From NCBI RefSeq assembly GCF_000715075.1, contig NC_134101.1, positions 132,322,237 to 132,386,236 of the forward strand: 64,000 bases of DNA. The letters are read 5' to 3'. Every line of letters begins with the position of its first letter. Positions within the stretch are counted from its first letter, which is position 1. The position numbers and the translations under genes were made by a program. The notes under the pieces are model-generated. The model saw only the letters and a program-made list of their open reading frames with translations. It did not search any database and was not told the origin of the DNA. Positions 34,544-46,809 of the stretch are shown piece by piece. The stretch comes from Nicotiana tabacum. Its lineage: Eukaryota; Streptophyta; Magnoliopsida; Solanales; Solanaceae.

Positions 34544-37269
34544 TGTAATCCTTGTTTTCCAGGTTGGTGCCTGATTGCCAAAACTTTAACTGTATTCCCT
34601 TGTTCTCCAGGTGGGGGCTTGATTGCCAAAACTTTAACTGTATTCCCTTGTTCTCTCGGTGGGCGCCTGATTGCCAAAACATTAACTTTATTCACTTGTT
34701 CTCCAGGTAGGTGCCTGATTGCCAAAACTTGAACTGTATTCCCTTGTTCTTCAGGTGGGTGCCTGATTGCCAAAACATTAATTGTAATTCCTTGTTCTCT
34801 AATTGGGCTCCTAATTGCCAAAACTTTAACTGTATTCCCCTGTTCTCTGGTGGGTGCCTGATTGCCAAAACTTTAACTGTACACCCTTGTTCTCCAGGTG
34901 GGCGCTTGATTGCCAAAACCTGAACTGTATTTTCTTGTTCTCCAAGTGGGCGCCTGATTACCGAAACTTGAAATGTATTCCCCCTTTCTCTAGGTAGGCG
35001 CTTGATTGCCGAAACTTGAACTGTATGCCCTTGTTCTCCAGGTGGGCGCCTGATTGCTCAAACTTGAATTATATTCCCTTGTTCTCCTGGTGGGCGCCTG
35101 ATTGCCAAAACTCAAACTGTATTCCCTTGTTCACTAGGTGGGCGCCTGATTGCCGAGTCTTGAACTGTATTCCCTTGTTCTCCAGGTGGGCATCCGATTG
35201 CCAAAACTTGAACTGTATTCCCTTGTTTTTCAGGTGGGCACCTGATTGCCAAAACTTGAACTGAATTCCCTTGTTCTCCAGGTGGGTGCCTGATTGCCAA
35301 AACTTGAATAGTATTCTCTTGTTCTCCTGGTGGGCATCTGATTGCCAAAATAGGTGGACGTCTGATTGCCATAAATTGAACTGTATTCCCTTGTTCTCCA
35401 GGTGGGTGCATGGTTGCCAAAACTTGAACTGTATTCCCTTGTTCTTTAGGTGGGTACCCGATTTCCAAAACATGAATTGTATTCTCTTGTTCTCTAGGTG
35501 GGCACCGGATTGCCGAAACTTTAACTGTATTCCCTTGTTCTCCAGGTTGGCGTCTAATTGCCAAAACTTGAATTGTATTCTCTTGTTCTCCAGGTGGGCG
35601 CCTGATTGCCGAAACGTGAACTGTATTCCCTTGTTCTCCAGGTGGGCGCCTGATTGCCAAAACTTGAACTATATTCCTTTGTTCTCCATGTGGGCGCCTG
35701 ATTACCCAAACTTGAACTGTATTCCCTTGTTCTCCAGGTTGGTGTCTGATTGCCAAACTTGAATTGTAATCCCTTATTCTCCAGGCTGGTGCCTGATTGC
35801 CAAAACTTGAACTGTATTCCCTTGTTCTCCAGGTGGGTGCCTCATTACCAAAACTTGAACTGTATTCGTTTGTTCTCCAGGTGGGCGCCTGATTGGCAAA
35901 ACCTGAACTGTATTCCCTTGTTCTTCAAGTGGGCGCCTGATTGCCGAAACTTGAACTGTATTCCCTCTTTCTCTAGGTGGGCGCCTGATTGCCGAAACTT
36001 GAACTGTATTCCCTTGTTCTCCAGGTGGGCGCCTGATTGCCAAAACTTGAAATGTATTCCCTTGTTCTCCAGGTGGGCGCCTGATTGCCAAAACTTGAAC
36101 TGTATTCCTTTGTTCTCTAGGTGGACGCCTGATTGTCAAAACTTTAATTGTATTCCCTTGTTCTTTAGGTGGGCACCCGATTTCAAAAACTTGAATTGTA
36201 TTCTCTTGTTCCCTAGGTGGGCGCCGGATTGCCGAAACCTTATCTGTATTCCCTTGTTCTCCAGGTGGGCGCCTAATTGCTAAAACTTTAAATGTATTCC
36301 CTTGTTCTCCAGGTAGGCGCCTGATTGCCAAAACTTTAACTGTATTCCCTTGTTCTCCAGGTGGGCGCTTGATTGAAAAACTTTAACTGTATTCCCTTGT
36401 TCTCTCGGTGGGCGCCTGATTGCCAAAACATTAACTTTATTCCCTTGTTCTCCAGGTAGGCGCCTGATTGCCAAAACTTGAACTGTATTCCCTTGTTCTT
36501 CAGGTGGGCGCATGATTGCCAAAACTTTAATAGTATTCCCTTTTTCTTTGGTTGGGCACCTGATTGCCAAAACTTGAACTGTATTCCCTTGTTCTCTAGG
36601 TGGGCGCCTGATTGCCAAAACTTGAACTATATTCCCTTGTTCTTCATGTGGGCGCCTGATTGCCAAAACTTGAACTATATTCCCTTGTTCTCCAGGTAGG
36701 CGCCTGATTGCCAAAACTTGAATTGTATTCCCTTGTTCTCTATGTGGGCGCCTGATTGCCACAATTGAATTGTAATCCCTTGTTCTCCAGGCTGGTGCCT
36801 GATTGCCAAAACTTGAATAGTATTCCCTTGTTCTCCAGCAGCCTGATTGCCAAAACTTGAACAGTATTCCCTTGTTCTCCAGGTGGGCGCCTGATTGCCA
36901 AAACTTGAACTGTATTTCCTTGTTCTCCAGGTGGGCGCCTAATTGCCAAAACCTGAACTGTATTCCCTTGTTCTACAAGTGGGTGCCTGATTGCCGAAAC
37001 TTGAACTGTATTCCCTTGTTCTCCAGGTGTGCGCCTGATTCCCAAAACCTGAATTACATTCCCTTGTTCTCTAGGTGGGCGCCTAATTGCCAAAACTTGA
37101 ATTGTATTCCCTTATTCTCCGGTGGGCACCTGATTGCCAAAACTTTAATTGTATTCCCTTGTTCTCTCGGTGGGTGCCTGATTGCCAAAACTTTAACAAT
37201 ATTCCCTTGTTCTCCAGGTGGGTGCCTAATTGCCAAAACTTGAACTGTATTCCCTTGTTCTCCAGGTGG

Positions 37270-40120
37270 GCATTTAATTGCCAAAATAGTTGGGCATCTG
37301 ATTGCCAAAACTTGAACTGTATTCCCTTGTTCTCTAGGTAGGCATCTGATTGACAAAACAGGTCGGCGTCTGATTCCCAAACCTTGAACTGTATTCCCTT
37401 GTTCTCCATGTGGGTGCCTGATTGGCAAAACTTGAATTGTATTCCCTTGTTCTTTAGGTGGGCACCCGATTTCCAAAACTTGAATTGTATTCTCTTTTTC
37501 TCTAGGTGGGCGCCGGATTGCCGAAATTTTAACTGTATTCCCTTGTTCTCCAAGTGGGTGCCTAATTGCCAAAACATTAATTGTATTTCCTTGTTCTCTA
37601 ATTGGGCGCCTGATTGCCAAAACTTTAACAGTATTCCCCTGTTCTCAGGTGGGTGCCTGATTGCCAAAACTTGAATTGTATTCCCTTATTCTCCAGGTGG
37701 GCACTTGATTGCCAAAACTTTAATTGTATTCCCTTGTTCTCTCGGTGGGTGCCTGATTGCCAAAACTTTAACAGTATTCCCTTGTTCTCCAGGTGGGCGC
37801 CTGATTGCCAAAACCTGAACTGTATTCCCTTGTTCTCCAAGTGGGTGCCTGATTGCCGAAACTTGAACTGTATTCCCTTGTTCTCCAGGTGGGCGCCTGA
37901 TTCCCAAAACCTGAATTACATTCCCTTGTTCTCCAGGTGGGCGCCTGATTGCCAAAACTTGAATTGTATTCCCTTATTCTCCAGGTGGGCACCTGATTGC
38001 CAAAACTTTAATTGTATTCCCTTGTTCTCTCGGTGGGTGCCTGATTGCCAAAACTTTAACAGTATTCCCTTGTTCTCCAGGTGGGTGCCTAATTGCACAA
38101 ACTTGAATTGTATTCCCTTATTCTCCAGGTGGGCACCTGATTGCCAAAACTTTAATTGTATTCCCTTGTTCTCTCGGTGGGTGCCTGATTGCCAAAACTT
38201 TAACAGTATTCCCTTGTTCTCCAGGTGGGTGCCTAATTGCCAAAACTTGAACTGTATTCCCTTGTTCTCCAGGTGGGCATTTAATTGCCAAAATAGTTGG
38301 GCATCTGATTGCCAAAACTTGAACTGTATTCCCTTGTTCTCTAGGTGGGCATCTGATTGACAAAACAGGTGGGCGTCTGATTCCCAAACCTTGAACTGTA
38401 TTCCCTTGTTCTCCATGTGGGCGCCTGATTGGCAAAACTTGAATTGTATTCCCTTGTTCTTTAGGTGGGCACCCGATTTCCAAAACTTGAATTGTATTCT
38501 CTTTTTCTCTAGGTGGGCGCCGGATTGCCGAAATTTTAACTGTATTCCCTTGTTCTCCAAGTGGGTGCCTAATTGCCAAAACATTAATTGTATTTCCTTG
38601 TTCTCTAATTGGGCGCCTGATTGCCAAAACTTTAACTGTATTCCCCTGTTCTCAGGTGGGTGCCTGATTGCCAAAACTTGAATTGTATTCCCTTATTCTC
38701 CAGGTGGGCACTTGATTGCCAAAACTTTAATTGTATTCCCTTGTTCTCTCGGTGGGTGCCTGATTGCCAAAACTTTAACAGTATTCCCTTGTTCTCCAGG
38801 TAGGTGCCTGATTGCCGAAACTTGAACTGTATTCCCTTGTTCTCCAGGTGGGCGCCTGATTCCCAAAACCTGAATTACATTCCCTTGTTCTCCAGGTGGG
38901 CGCCTGATTGCCAAAACTTGAATTGTATTCCCTTATTCTCCAGGTGGGCACCTGATTGCCAAAACTTTAATTGTATTCCCTTGTTCTCTCGGTGGGTGCC
39001 TGATTGCCAAAACTTTAACAGTATTCCCTTGTTCTCCAGGTGGGTGCCTAATTGCCAAAACTTGAACTGTATTCCCTTGTTCTCCAGGTGGGCATTTAAT
39101 TGCCAAAATAGTTGGGCATCTGATTGCCAAAACTTGAACTGTATTCCCTTGTTCTCTAGGTGGGCATCTGATTGACAAAACAGGTGGGCGTCTGATTCCC
39201 AAACCTTGAACTGTATTCCCTTGTTCTCCATGTGGGCGCCTGATTGGCAAAACTTGAATTGTATTCCCTTGTTCTTTAGGTGGGCACCCGATTTCCAAAA
39301 CTTGAATTGTATTCTCTTTTTCTCTAGGTGGGCGCCGGATTGCCGAAATTTTAACTGTATTCCCTTGTTCTCCAAGTGGGTGCCTAATTGCCAAAACATT
39401 AATTGTATTTCCTTGTTCTCTAATCGGGCGCCTGATTGCCAAAACTTTAACTGTATTCCCCTGTTCTCAGGTGGGTGCCTGATTGCCAAAACTTGAATTG
39501 TATTCCCTTATTCTCCAGGTGGGCGCCTGATTGCCAAAACTTTAATTGTATTCCCTTGTTCTCTCGGTGGGTGCCTGATTGCCAAAACTTTAACAGTATT
39601 CCCTTGTTCTCCAGGTGGGTGCCTAATTGCCAAAACTTGAACTGTATTCCCTTGTTCTCCAGGTGGGCATTTGATGGCCAAAATAGTTGGGCATCTGATT
39701 GCCAAAACTTGAACTGTATTCCCTTGTTCTCTAGGTGGGCATCTGATTGACAAAACAGGTGGGCGTCTGATTCCCAAACCTTGAACTGTATTCCCTTGTT
39801 CTCCATGTGGGCGCCTGATTGGCAAAACTTGAATTGTATTCCCTTGTTCTTTAGGTGGGCACCCGATTTCCAAAACTTGAATTGTATTCTCTTTTTCTCT
39901 AGGTGGGCGCCGGATTGCCGAAATTTTAACTGTATTCCCTTGTTCTCCAAGTGGGTGCCTAATTGCCAAAACATTAATTGTATTTCCTTGTTCTCTAATT
40001 GGGCGCCTGATTGCCAAAACTTTAACTGTATTCCCCTGTTCTCAGGTGGGTGCCTGATTGCCAAAACATTAATTGTATTCCCTTGTTCTCCAGGTGTGTG
40101 CCTGATTGCCAAAACATGAA
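37270..40120. repeat. Tandem higher-order cassettes of 1007, 815 and 575 bp
   Basis: The anchor unit GGCACCCGATTTCC begins at 37461, 38468, 39283 and 39858. The cassettes between anchors are near-identical. Their lengths are 21, 17 and 12 units of 48 bp minus one base each, so they differ from one another by exactly 4 and 5 monomers. Each has the same order: CATTTAATTG half unit, CATCTG half unit, GATTCCCAAACC unit, GATTGGC unit, CCCGATTTCC unit, CGCCGGATTGCCG unit, and the TTCTCTAATTGGGCG or TTCTCAGG units. The one-base loss comes from the TTCTCAGG unit. Confidence 0.9.
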
Positions 40121-40624
40121 ACTTTTTTCCCTTGTTCTCCATGTGGGCGCCTGATTGCCAAAACTTTAACTGTGTTCCCTTGTTCTCCAGGTGGGTGCCT
40201 GATTGCTAAAACTTGAACTCTATTCCCTTATTCTCCAGGTGGGCATTTGATTGCCAAAACAGTATGGCGTCTAATTGCCAAATAATGAACTGTATTCCCT
40301 TGTTCTCTAGATGGGCATCTGATTGCCAAAACATGTAGGCATCTGATTGCCAAAACTTGAACTGTATTCTCTTGTTCTCAAGGTGGGCGCCTGATTGCCA
40401 AAACTTGAATTGTATTCCCTTATTCTTTAGGTGGGCACCCGATTTCAAAAACTTGAATTGTATTCTCTTGTTCTCTAGGTGGGTTCCGGATTGCCGAAAC
40501 TTTAACCATATGCCATTGTTCTCTAGGTGGGCACCTGATTGCCCAAACTTGAACTGTTTTCCCTTGTTCTCCAGGTGTGAGCCTTATTGCTGAAACATTC
40601 ACTGTATTCCCTTGTTCTCCAGGT

Positions 40625-43600
40625 GGGTGCCTGATTGCCGAAACTTGAACTGTATTCCATTGTTCTCCAGGTTGGTGCTTGATTGCCAAAACTTGAAATG
40701 TATTCCCTTGTTCTCCATGTGGGCATCTAATTGCCAAAATAGGTGGGCGTCTGATTGCCAAAACTTGAACTGTATTCCCTTGTTCTCTAGGTGGGTGCCT
40801 GATTGCCAAACTTGAACTGTAATCCCTTGTTCTCCAGGTTGGTGCCTGATTGCCAAAACTTGAACTGTATTCCCTTGTTCTCCAGGTGGGCGCCAGATTA
40901 CCAAAATTTGAATTGTATTCCCTTGTTCTCCAGGTGGGCGCTTGATTGCCAAAACCTCAACTGTATTCCCTTGTTCTCCAAGTGGGCGCCTGATTGCCGA
41001 AACTTGAAATGTATTCCCTCTTTCTCCAGGTTGGTGCCTGATTGCCAAAACTTTAACTATATTCCCTTGTTCTCAGGTGGGCGCCTGATTGCCAAAACTT
41101 GAAATGTATTCCCTTGTTCTCTAGGTGGGCGCCTGATTGCCAAAAATTGAACTGTATTCCCTAGTTCTCCATGTTGGTGCCTGATTGCCAAAACTTGAAC
41201 TGTATTCCCTTGTTCTCCATGTGGGAGCATGATTACCCAAACTTGAACAGTATTCCCTTGTTTTCCAGGTTGGTGCCTGATTGCCAAACTTGAACTGTAA
41301 TCCCCTGTTCTCCAGGTGGGCGCCTGATTGCCAAAACTTGAACTTTATTCCCTTGTTCTCCAGGTGGGCGCCTGATTGCCAAAACTTGAATTGTATTCTC
41401 TTGTTCTCCAGGTGGGCGCTTGATTGCCGAAATTTTAACTGTATTCCCTTATTCTCCCGGTGGGCGCCTGATTGCCAAAACTTTAACTGTATTCCCTTGT
41501 TCTCCAGGTGGGTGCCTGATTGCTAAAACTTGAACTGTATTCCCTTATTCTCCAGGTGGGCATTTGATTGCCAAAACAGTTGGGCGTCTGATTGCCAAAA
41601 CATGAAATATATTCCCTTGTTCTCCAGGTGGGCATCTGATTGCCAAAATAGGTGCGCATCTGATTGCCAAAACTTGAACTGTATTCCCTTGTTCTCCAGG
41701 TAGGCGCATGATTGCCAAAACTTGAACTGTATTCCCTATTTCTCCAGGTGGGCGCCTGATTGCCAAAACCTGAACTGTATTCCCTTGTTCTCCAAGTGGG
41801 CGCCTGATTGCCGAAACTTGAACTATATACCCTCTTTCTCTAGGTGGGCGCCTGATTGCCAAAACTTGAACTGCATTTCCTTGTTCTCCAGGTAAGCGCC
41901 AGATTGCCAAAACTTGAATTGTATTCCCTTGTTCTCCAGGTGGGCATCTGATTGCCAAAACTTTAATTGTATTCCCTTGTTCTCTCGGTGGGTGCCTGAT
42001 TGCCAAAACATTAACAGTATTCCCTTGTTCTCCAGGTGGGTGCCTGATTGCCAAAACTTGAACTGTATTCCCTTGTTCTCCAGGTGGGCATTTGATTGCC
42101 AAAACAGTTGGGCGTCTAATTTCCAAAACTTGAACTGTATTCCCTTGTTCTCCAGGTGGGCATCTGATTGCCAAAACAGGTGGGCGTCTTATTGCCAAAA
42201 CTTGAACTGTATTCCCTTGTTCTCCATATGGGCGCCTAATTGCCAAATCTTGATTTGTATTCCCTTGTTCTTTAGGTGGGCACCCGATTTCCAAAACTTG
42301 AATTGTATTTTCTTGTTCTCTAGGTGGGTGCCGGATTGCGGAAATTTTAACTGTATTCCCTTGTTCTCCAGGTGGACGCCTAATTGCTAAAACTTTAAAT
42401 GTATTCCCTTGTTCTCCAGGTGGGCATTTGATTGCCAAAACAGTTGGGCGTCTGATTGCCAAAACTTGAACTGTATTCCCTTGTTCTCCAGGTGGGCATC
42501 TGATTGCCAAAACAGGTGGGCGTCTGATTGCCAAAACTTGAACTATATTCCCTTGTTCTCCAGGTGGGTGCCTGATTGTCGAAACTTGAACTGTATTCCC
42601 TTGTTCTCCAGGTGGGCGCCTGATTGCCAAAACTTGAAACTGTTTTCCCTTGTTCTCCATGAGGGTGCCTGATTGCCGAAACTTGAACTGTATTCCATTG
42701 TTCTCCAGGTTGGTGCCTGATTGCCAAAACTTGAAATGTATTCCCTTGTTCTCCATGTGGGCATCTAATTGCCAAAATAGGTGGGCGTCTGATTGCCAAA
42801 ACTTGAACTGTATTCCCTTGTTCTCTAGGTGGGTGCCTGATTGCCAAACTTGAACTGTAATCCCTTGTTCTCCAGGTTGGTGCCTGATTGCCAAAACTTG
42901 AACTGTATTCCCTTGTTCTCCAGGTGGGCGCCAGATTACCAAAATTTGAATTGTATTCCCTTGTTCTCCAGGTGGGCGCTTGATTGCCAAAACCTCAACT
43001 GTATTCCCTTATTCTCCAAGTGGGCGCCTGATTGCCGAAACTTGAAATGTATTCCCTCTTTCTCCAGGTTGGTGCCTGATTGCCAAAACTTTAACTATAT
43101 TCCCTTGTTCTCAGGTGGGCGCCTGATTGCCAAAACTTGAAATGTATTCCCTTGTTCTCTAGGTGGGCGCCTGATTGCCAAAAATTGAACTGTATTCCCT
43201 AGTTCTCCATGTTGGTGCCTGATTGCCAAAACTTGAACTGTATTCCCTTGTTCTCCATGTGGGAGCATGATTACCCAAACTTGAACAGTATTCCCTTGTT
43301 TTCCAGGTTGGTGCCTGATTGCCAAACTTGAACTGTAATCCCCTGTTCTCCAGGTGGGCGCCTGATTGCCAAAACTTGAACTTTATTCCCTTGTTCTCCA
43401 GGTGGGCGCCTGATTGCCAAAACTTGAATTGTATTCTCTTGTTCTCCAGGTGGGCGCTTGATTGCCGAAATTTTAACTGTATTCCCTTATTCTCCCGGTG
43501 GGCGCCTGATTGCCAAAACTTTAACTGTATTCCCTTGTTCTCCAGGTGGGTGCCTGATTGCTAAAACTTGAACTGTATTCCCTTATTCTCCAGGTGGGCA

Positions 43601-45000
43601 TTTGATTGCCAAAACAGTTGGGCGTCTGATTGCCAAAACATGAAATATATTCCCTTGTTCTCCAGGTGGGCATCTGATTGCCAAAATAGGTGCGCATCTG
43701 ATTGCCAAAACTTGAACTGTATTCCCTTGTTCTCCAGGTAGGCGCATGATTGCCAAAACTTGAACTGTATTCCCTATTTCTCCAGGTGGGCGCCTGATTG
43801 CCAAAACCTGAACTGTATTCCCTTGTTCTCCAAGTGGGCGCCTGATTGCCGAAACTTGAACTATATACCCTCTTTCTCTAGGTGGGCGCCTGATTGCCAA
43901 AACTTGAACTGCATTTCCTTGTTCTCCAGGTAAGCGCCAGATTGCCAAAACTTGAATTGTATTCCCTTGTTCTCCAGGTGGGCATCTGATTGCCAAAACT
44001 TTAATTGTATTCCCTTGTTCTCTCGGTGGGTGCCTGATTGCCAAAACATTAACAGTATTCCCTTGTTCTCCAGGTGGGTGCCTGATTGCCAAAACTTGAA
44101 CTGTATTCCCTTGTTCTCCAGGTGGGCATTTGATTGCCAAAACAGTTGGGCGTCTAATTTCCAAAACTTGAACTGTATTCCCTTCTTCTCCAGGTGGGCA
44201 TCTGATTGCCAAAACAGGTGGGCGTCTTATTGCCAAAACTTGAACTGTATTCCCTTGTTCTCCATATGGGTGCCTAATTGCCAAATCTTGATTTGTATTC
44301 CCTTGTTCTTTAGGTGGGCACCCGATTTCCAAAACTTGAATTGTATTTTCTTGTTCTCTAGGTGGGTGCCGGATTGCGGAAATTTTAACTGTATTCTCTT
44401 GTTCTCCAGGTGGACGCCTAATTGCTAAAACTTTAAATGTATTCCCTTGTTCTCCAGGTGGGCATTTGATTGCCAAAACAGTTGGGCGTCTGATTGCCAA
44501 AACTTGAACTGTATTCCCTTGTTCTCCAGGTGGGCATCTGATTGCCAAAACAGGTGGGCGTCTGATTGCCAAAACTTGAACTATATTCCCTTGTTCTCCA
44601 GGTGGGTGCCTGATTGTCGAAACTTGAACTGTATTCCCTTGTTCTCCAGGTGGGCGCCTGATTGCCAAAACTTGAAACTGTTTTCCCTTGTTCTCCATGA
44701 GGGCGCCTGATTGCCGAAACTTGAACTGTATTCCATTGTTCTCCAGGTTGGTGCCTGATTGCCAAAACTTGAACTGTATTCCCTTGTTCTCTAGGTGGGC
44801 ATCTAATTGCCAAAATAGGTGGGCGTCTGATTGCCAAAACTTGAACTGTATTCCCTTGTTCTCCAGGTGGGTGCCTGATTGCCAAACTTGAACTGTAATC
44901 CCTTGTTCTCCAGGTTGGTGCCTGATTGCCAAAACTTGAATTGTATTCCCTTGTTCTCCAGGTGGATGCCTGATTACCAAAATTTTAACTGTATTCTCTT
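40625..45000. repeat. 2038-bp tandem higher-order repeat, two full copies and part of a third
   Basis: Copy 1 is about 40625-42662 and copy 2 about 42663-44700, almost base for base the same. Conserved marks at 2038 bp offset include 40803 and 42841, 41281 and 43319, 41914 and 43952, and 42409 and 44447. A third copy starts at about 44701 and keeps the order for about 300 bp before diverging. Related blocks return at 45429-46300. The near-identity over two kilobases within a variable array points to a very recent event. Confidence 0.9.
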
Positions 45001-46809
45001 GTTCTCCAGGTGGGCGCTTGATTGCCAAAACCTGAACTGTATTCCCTTGTTCTCCAATTGGGCGCCTGATTGCCGAAACTTGAAATGTATTCCCTCTTTC
45101 TCTAGGTGGGCGCCTGATTGCTGAAACTTGAACTGTATGCCCTTGTTCTCCAGGTGGGCGCCTGATTGCCCCAACTTGAATTATATTCCTTGTTCTCCAA
45201 GTGGGCGCCTGATTGCCAAAACATAAACTGTATTCCCTTGTTCTCCAGGTGGGCGCCTGATTGCCGAAACTTGAACTGTATTCCATTGTTCTCCAGGTTG
45301 GTGCTTGATTGCCAAAACTTGAAATGTATTCCCTTGTTCTCCAGGTGGGCATCTGATTGCCAAAATAGGTGGGCGTCTGATTGCCAAAACTTGAACTGTA
45401 TTCCCTTGTTCTCCAGGTGGGTGCCTGATTGCCAAACTTGAACTGTAATCACTTGTTCTCCAGGTTAGTGCCTGATTGCCAAAACTTGAACTATATTCCC
45501 TTGTTCTCCAGGTGGGCGCCTAATTACCAAAATTTGAACTGTATTCCCTTGTTCTTCAGGTGGGCGCTTGATTGCCAAAACCTCAACTGTATTCCCTTGT
45601 TCTCCAAGCGGGCGCCTGATTGCCGAAACTTGAAATATATTCCCTCTTTCTCCAGGTTAGTGCCTGATTGCCAAAACTTTAACTATATTTCCTTGTTCTC
45701 AGGTGGGCGCCTGATTGCCAAAACTTGAACTGTATTCTCTTGTTCTCTAGGTGGGCGCCTGATTGCCAAAACTTGAACAGTATTCCCTAGTTCTCCAGGT
45801 GGGCGCCTGATTTCCAAAACTTGAACTGTATTCCCTTGTTCTCCATTTGGGCGCATGATTACCCAAACTTGAACTATATTCCCTTGTTTTCCAGGTTGGT
45901 GCCTGATTGCCAAACTTGAACTGTAATCCCTTGTTTTCCATGTTGGTGCCTGATTGCTAAAACTTGAACTGTATTCCCTTGTTCTCCAGGTGGGCGCCCG
46001 ATTGTCAAAACTTGAATTGTATTCCCTAGTTTTCCAGGTGGGCGCCTGATTGCCAAAACTTGAACTGTATTCCCTTGTTCTCCAGGTGGGCTCCCGATTG
46101 CCAAAACTTGAATTGTATTCTCTTGTTCTGCAGGTGGGCGCTTGATTGCCGAAATTTTAACTGTATTCCCTTATTCTCCCGGTGGGCGCCTGATTGCCAA
46201 AACTTTAACTTTATTCCCTTGTTCTCCAGGTGGGTGCCTGATTGCTAAAACTTGAATTGTATTCCCTTGTTCTCCAGGTGGGCATTTGATTGCCAAAACA
46301 GTTGGGCGTCTGATTGCCAAAACTTGAAATATATTCCCTTGTTCTCCAGGAGGAATATGATTGCCAAAATAGGTGGGCGTCTGATTGCCAAAACTTGAAC
46401 TGTATTCCCTTGTTCTCCAGGTGGGCGCATGATTGCCAAAACTTGAACTGTATTCCCTATTTCTCCAGGTGGGCGCCTGATTGCCAAAACCTGAACTGTA
46501 TTCCCTTGTTCTCCAAGTGGGCGCCTGATTGCCGAAACTTGAACTATATTCCCTATTTCTCTAGGTGGGCTCCTGATTGCCAAATCTTGAATTGTATTCC
46601 CTTGTTCTCCAGGTGGGCGCCTGATTGCCAAAACTTGAACTGTATTCCCTTGTTCTCCAGGTGGGCGCATGATTGCCAAAACTTGAACTGTATTCCCTAT
46701 TTCTCCAGGTGGGCGCCTGATTGCCAAAACCTGAACTGTATTCCCTTGTTCTCCAAGTGGGCGCCTGATTGCCGAAACTTGAACTATATTCCCTATTTCT
46801 CTAGGTGGG

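Noticed and set aside
41545..45352. Long minus-strand ORFs of 481 and 589 codons with a proline/arginine-rich 16-residue repeat
   Set aside because: They are the satellite read in a stop-free frame. Similar ORFs exist in other frames at the same place, no codon-position bias is evident, and single-base deletions cut them at random.
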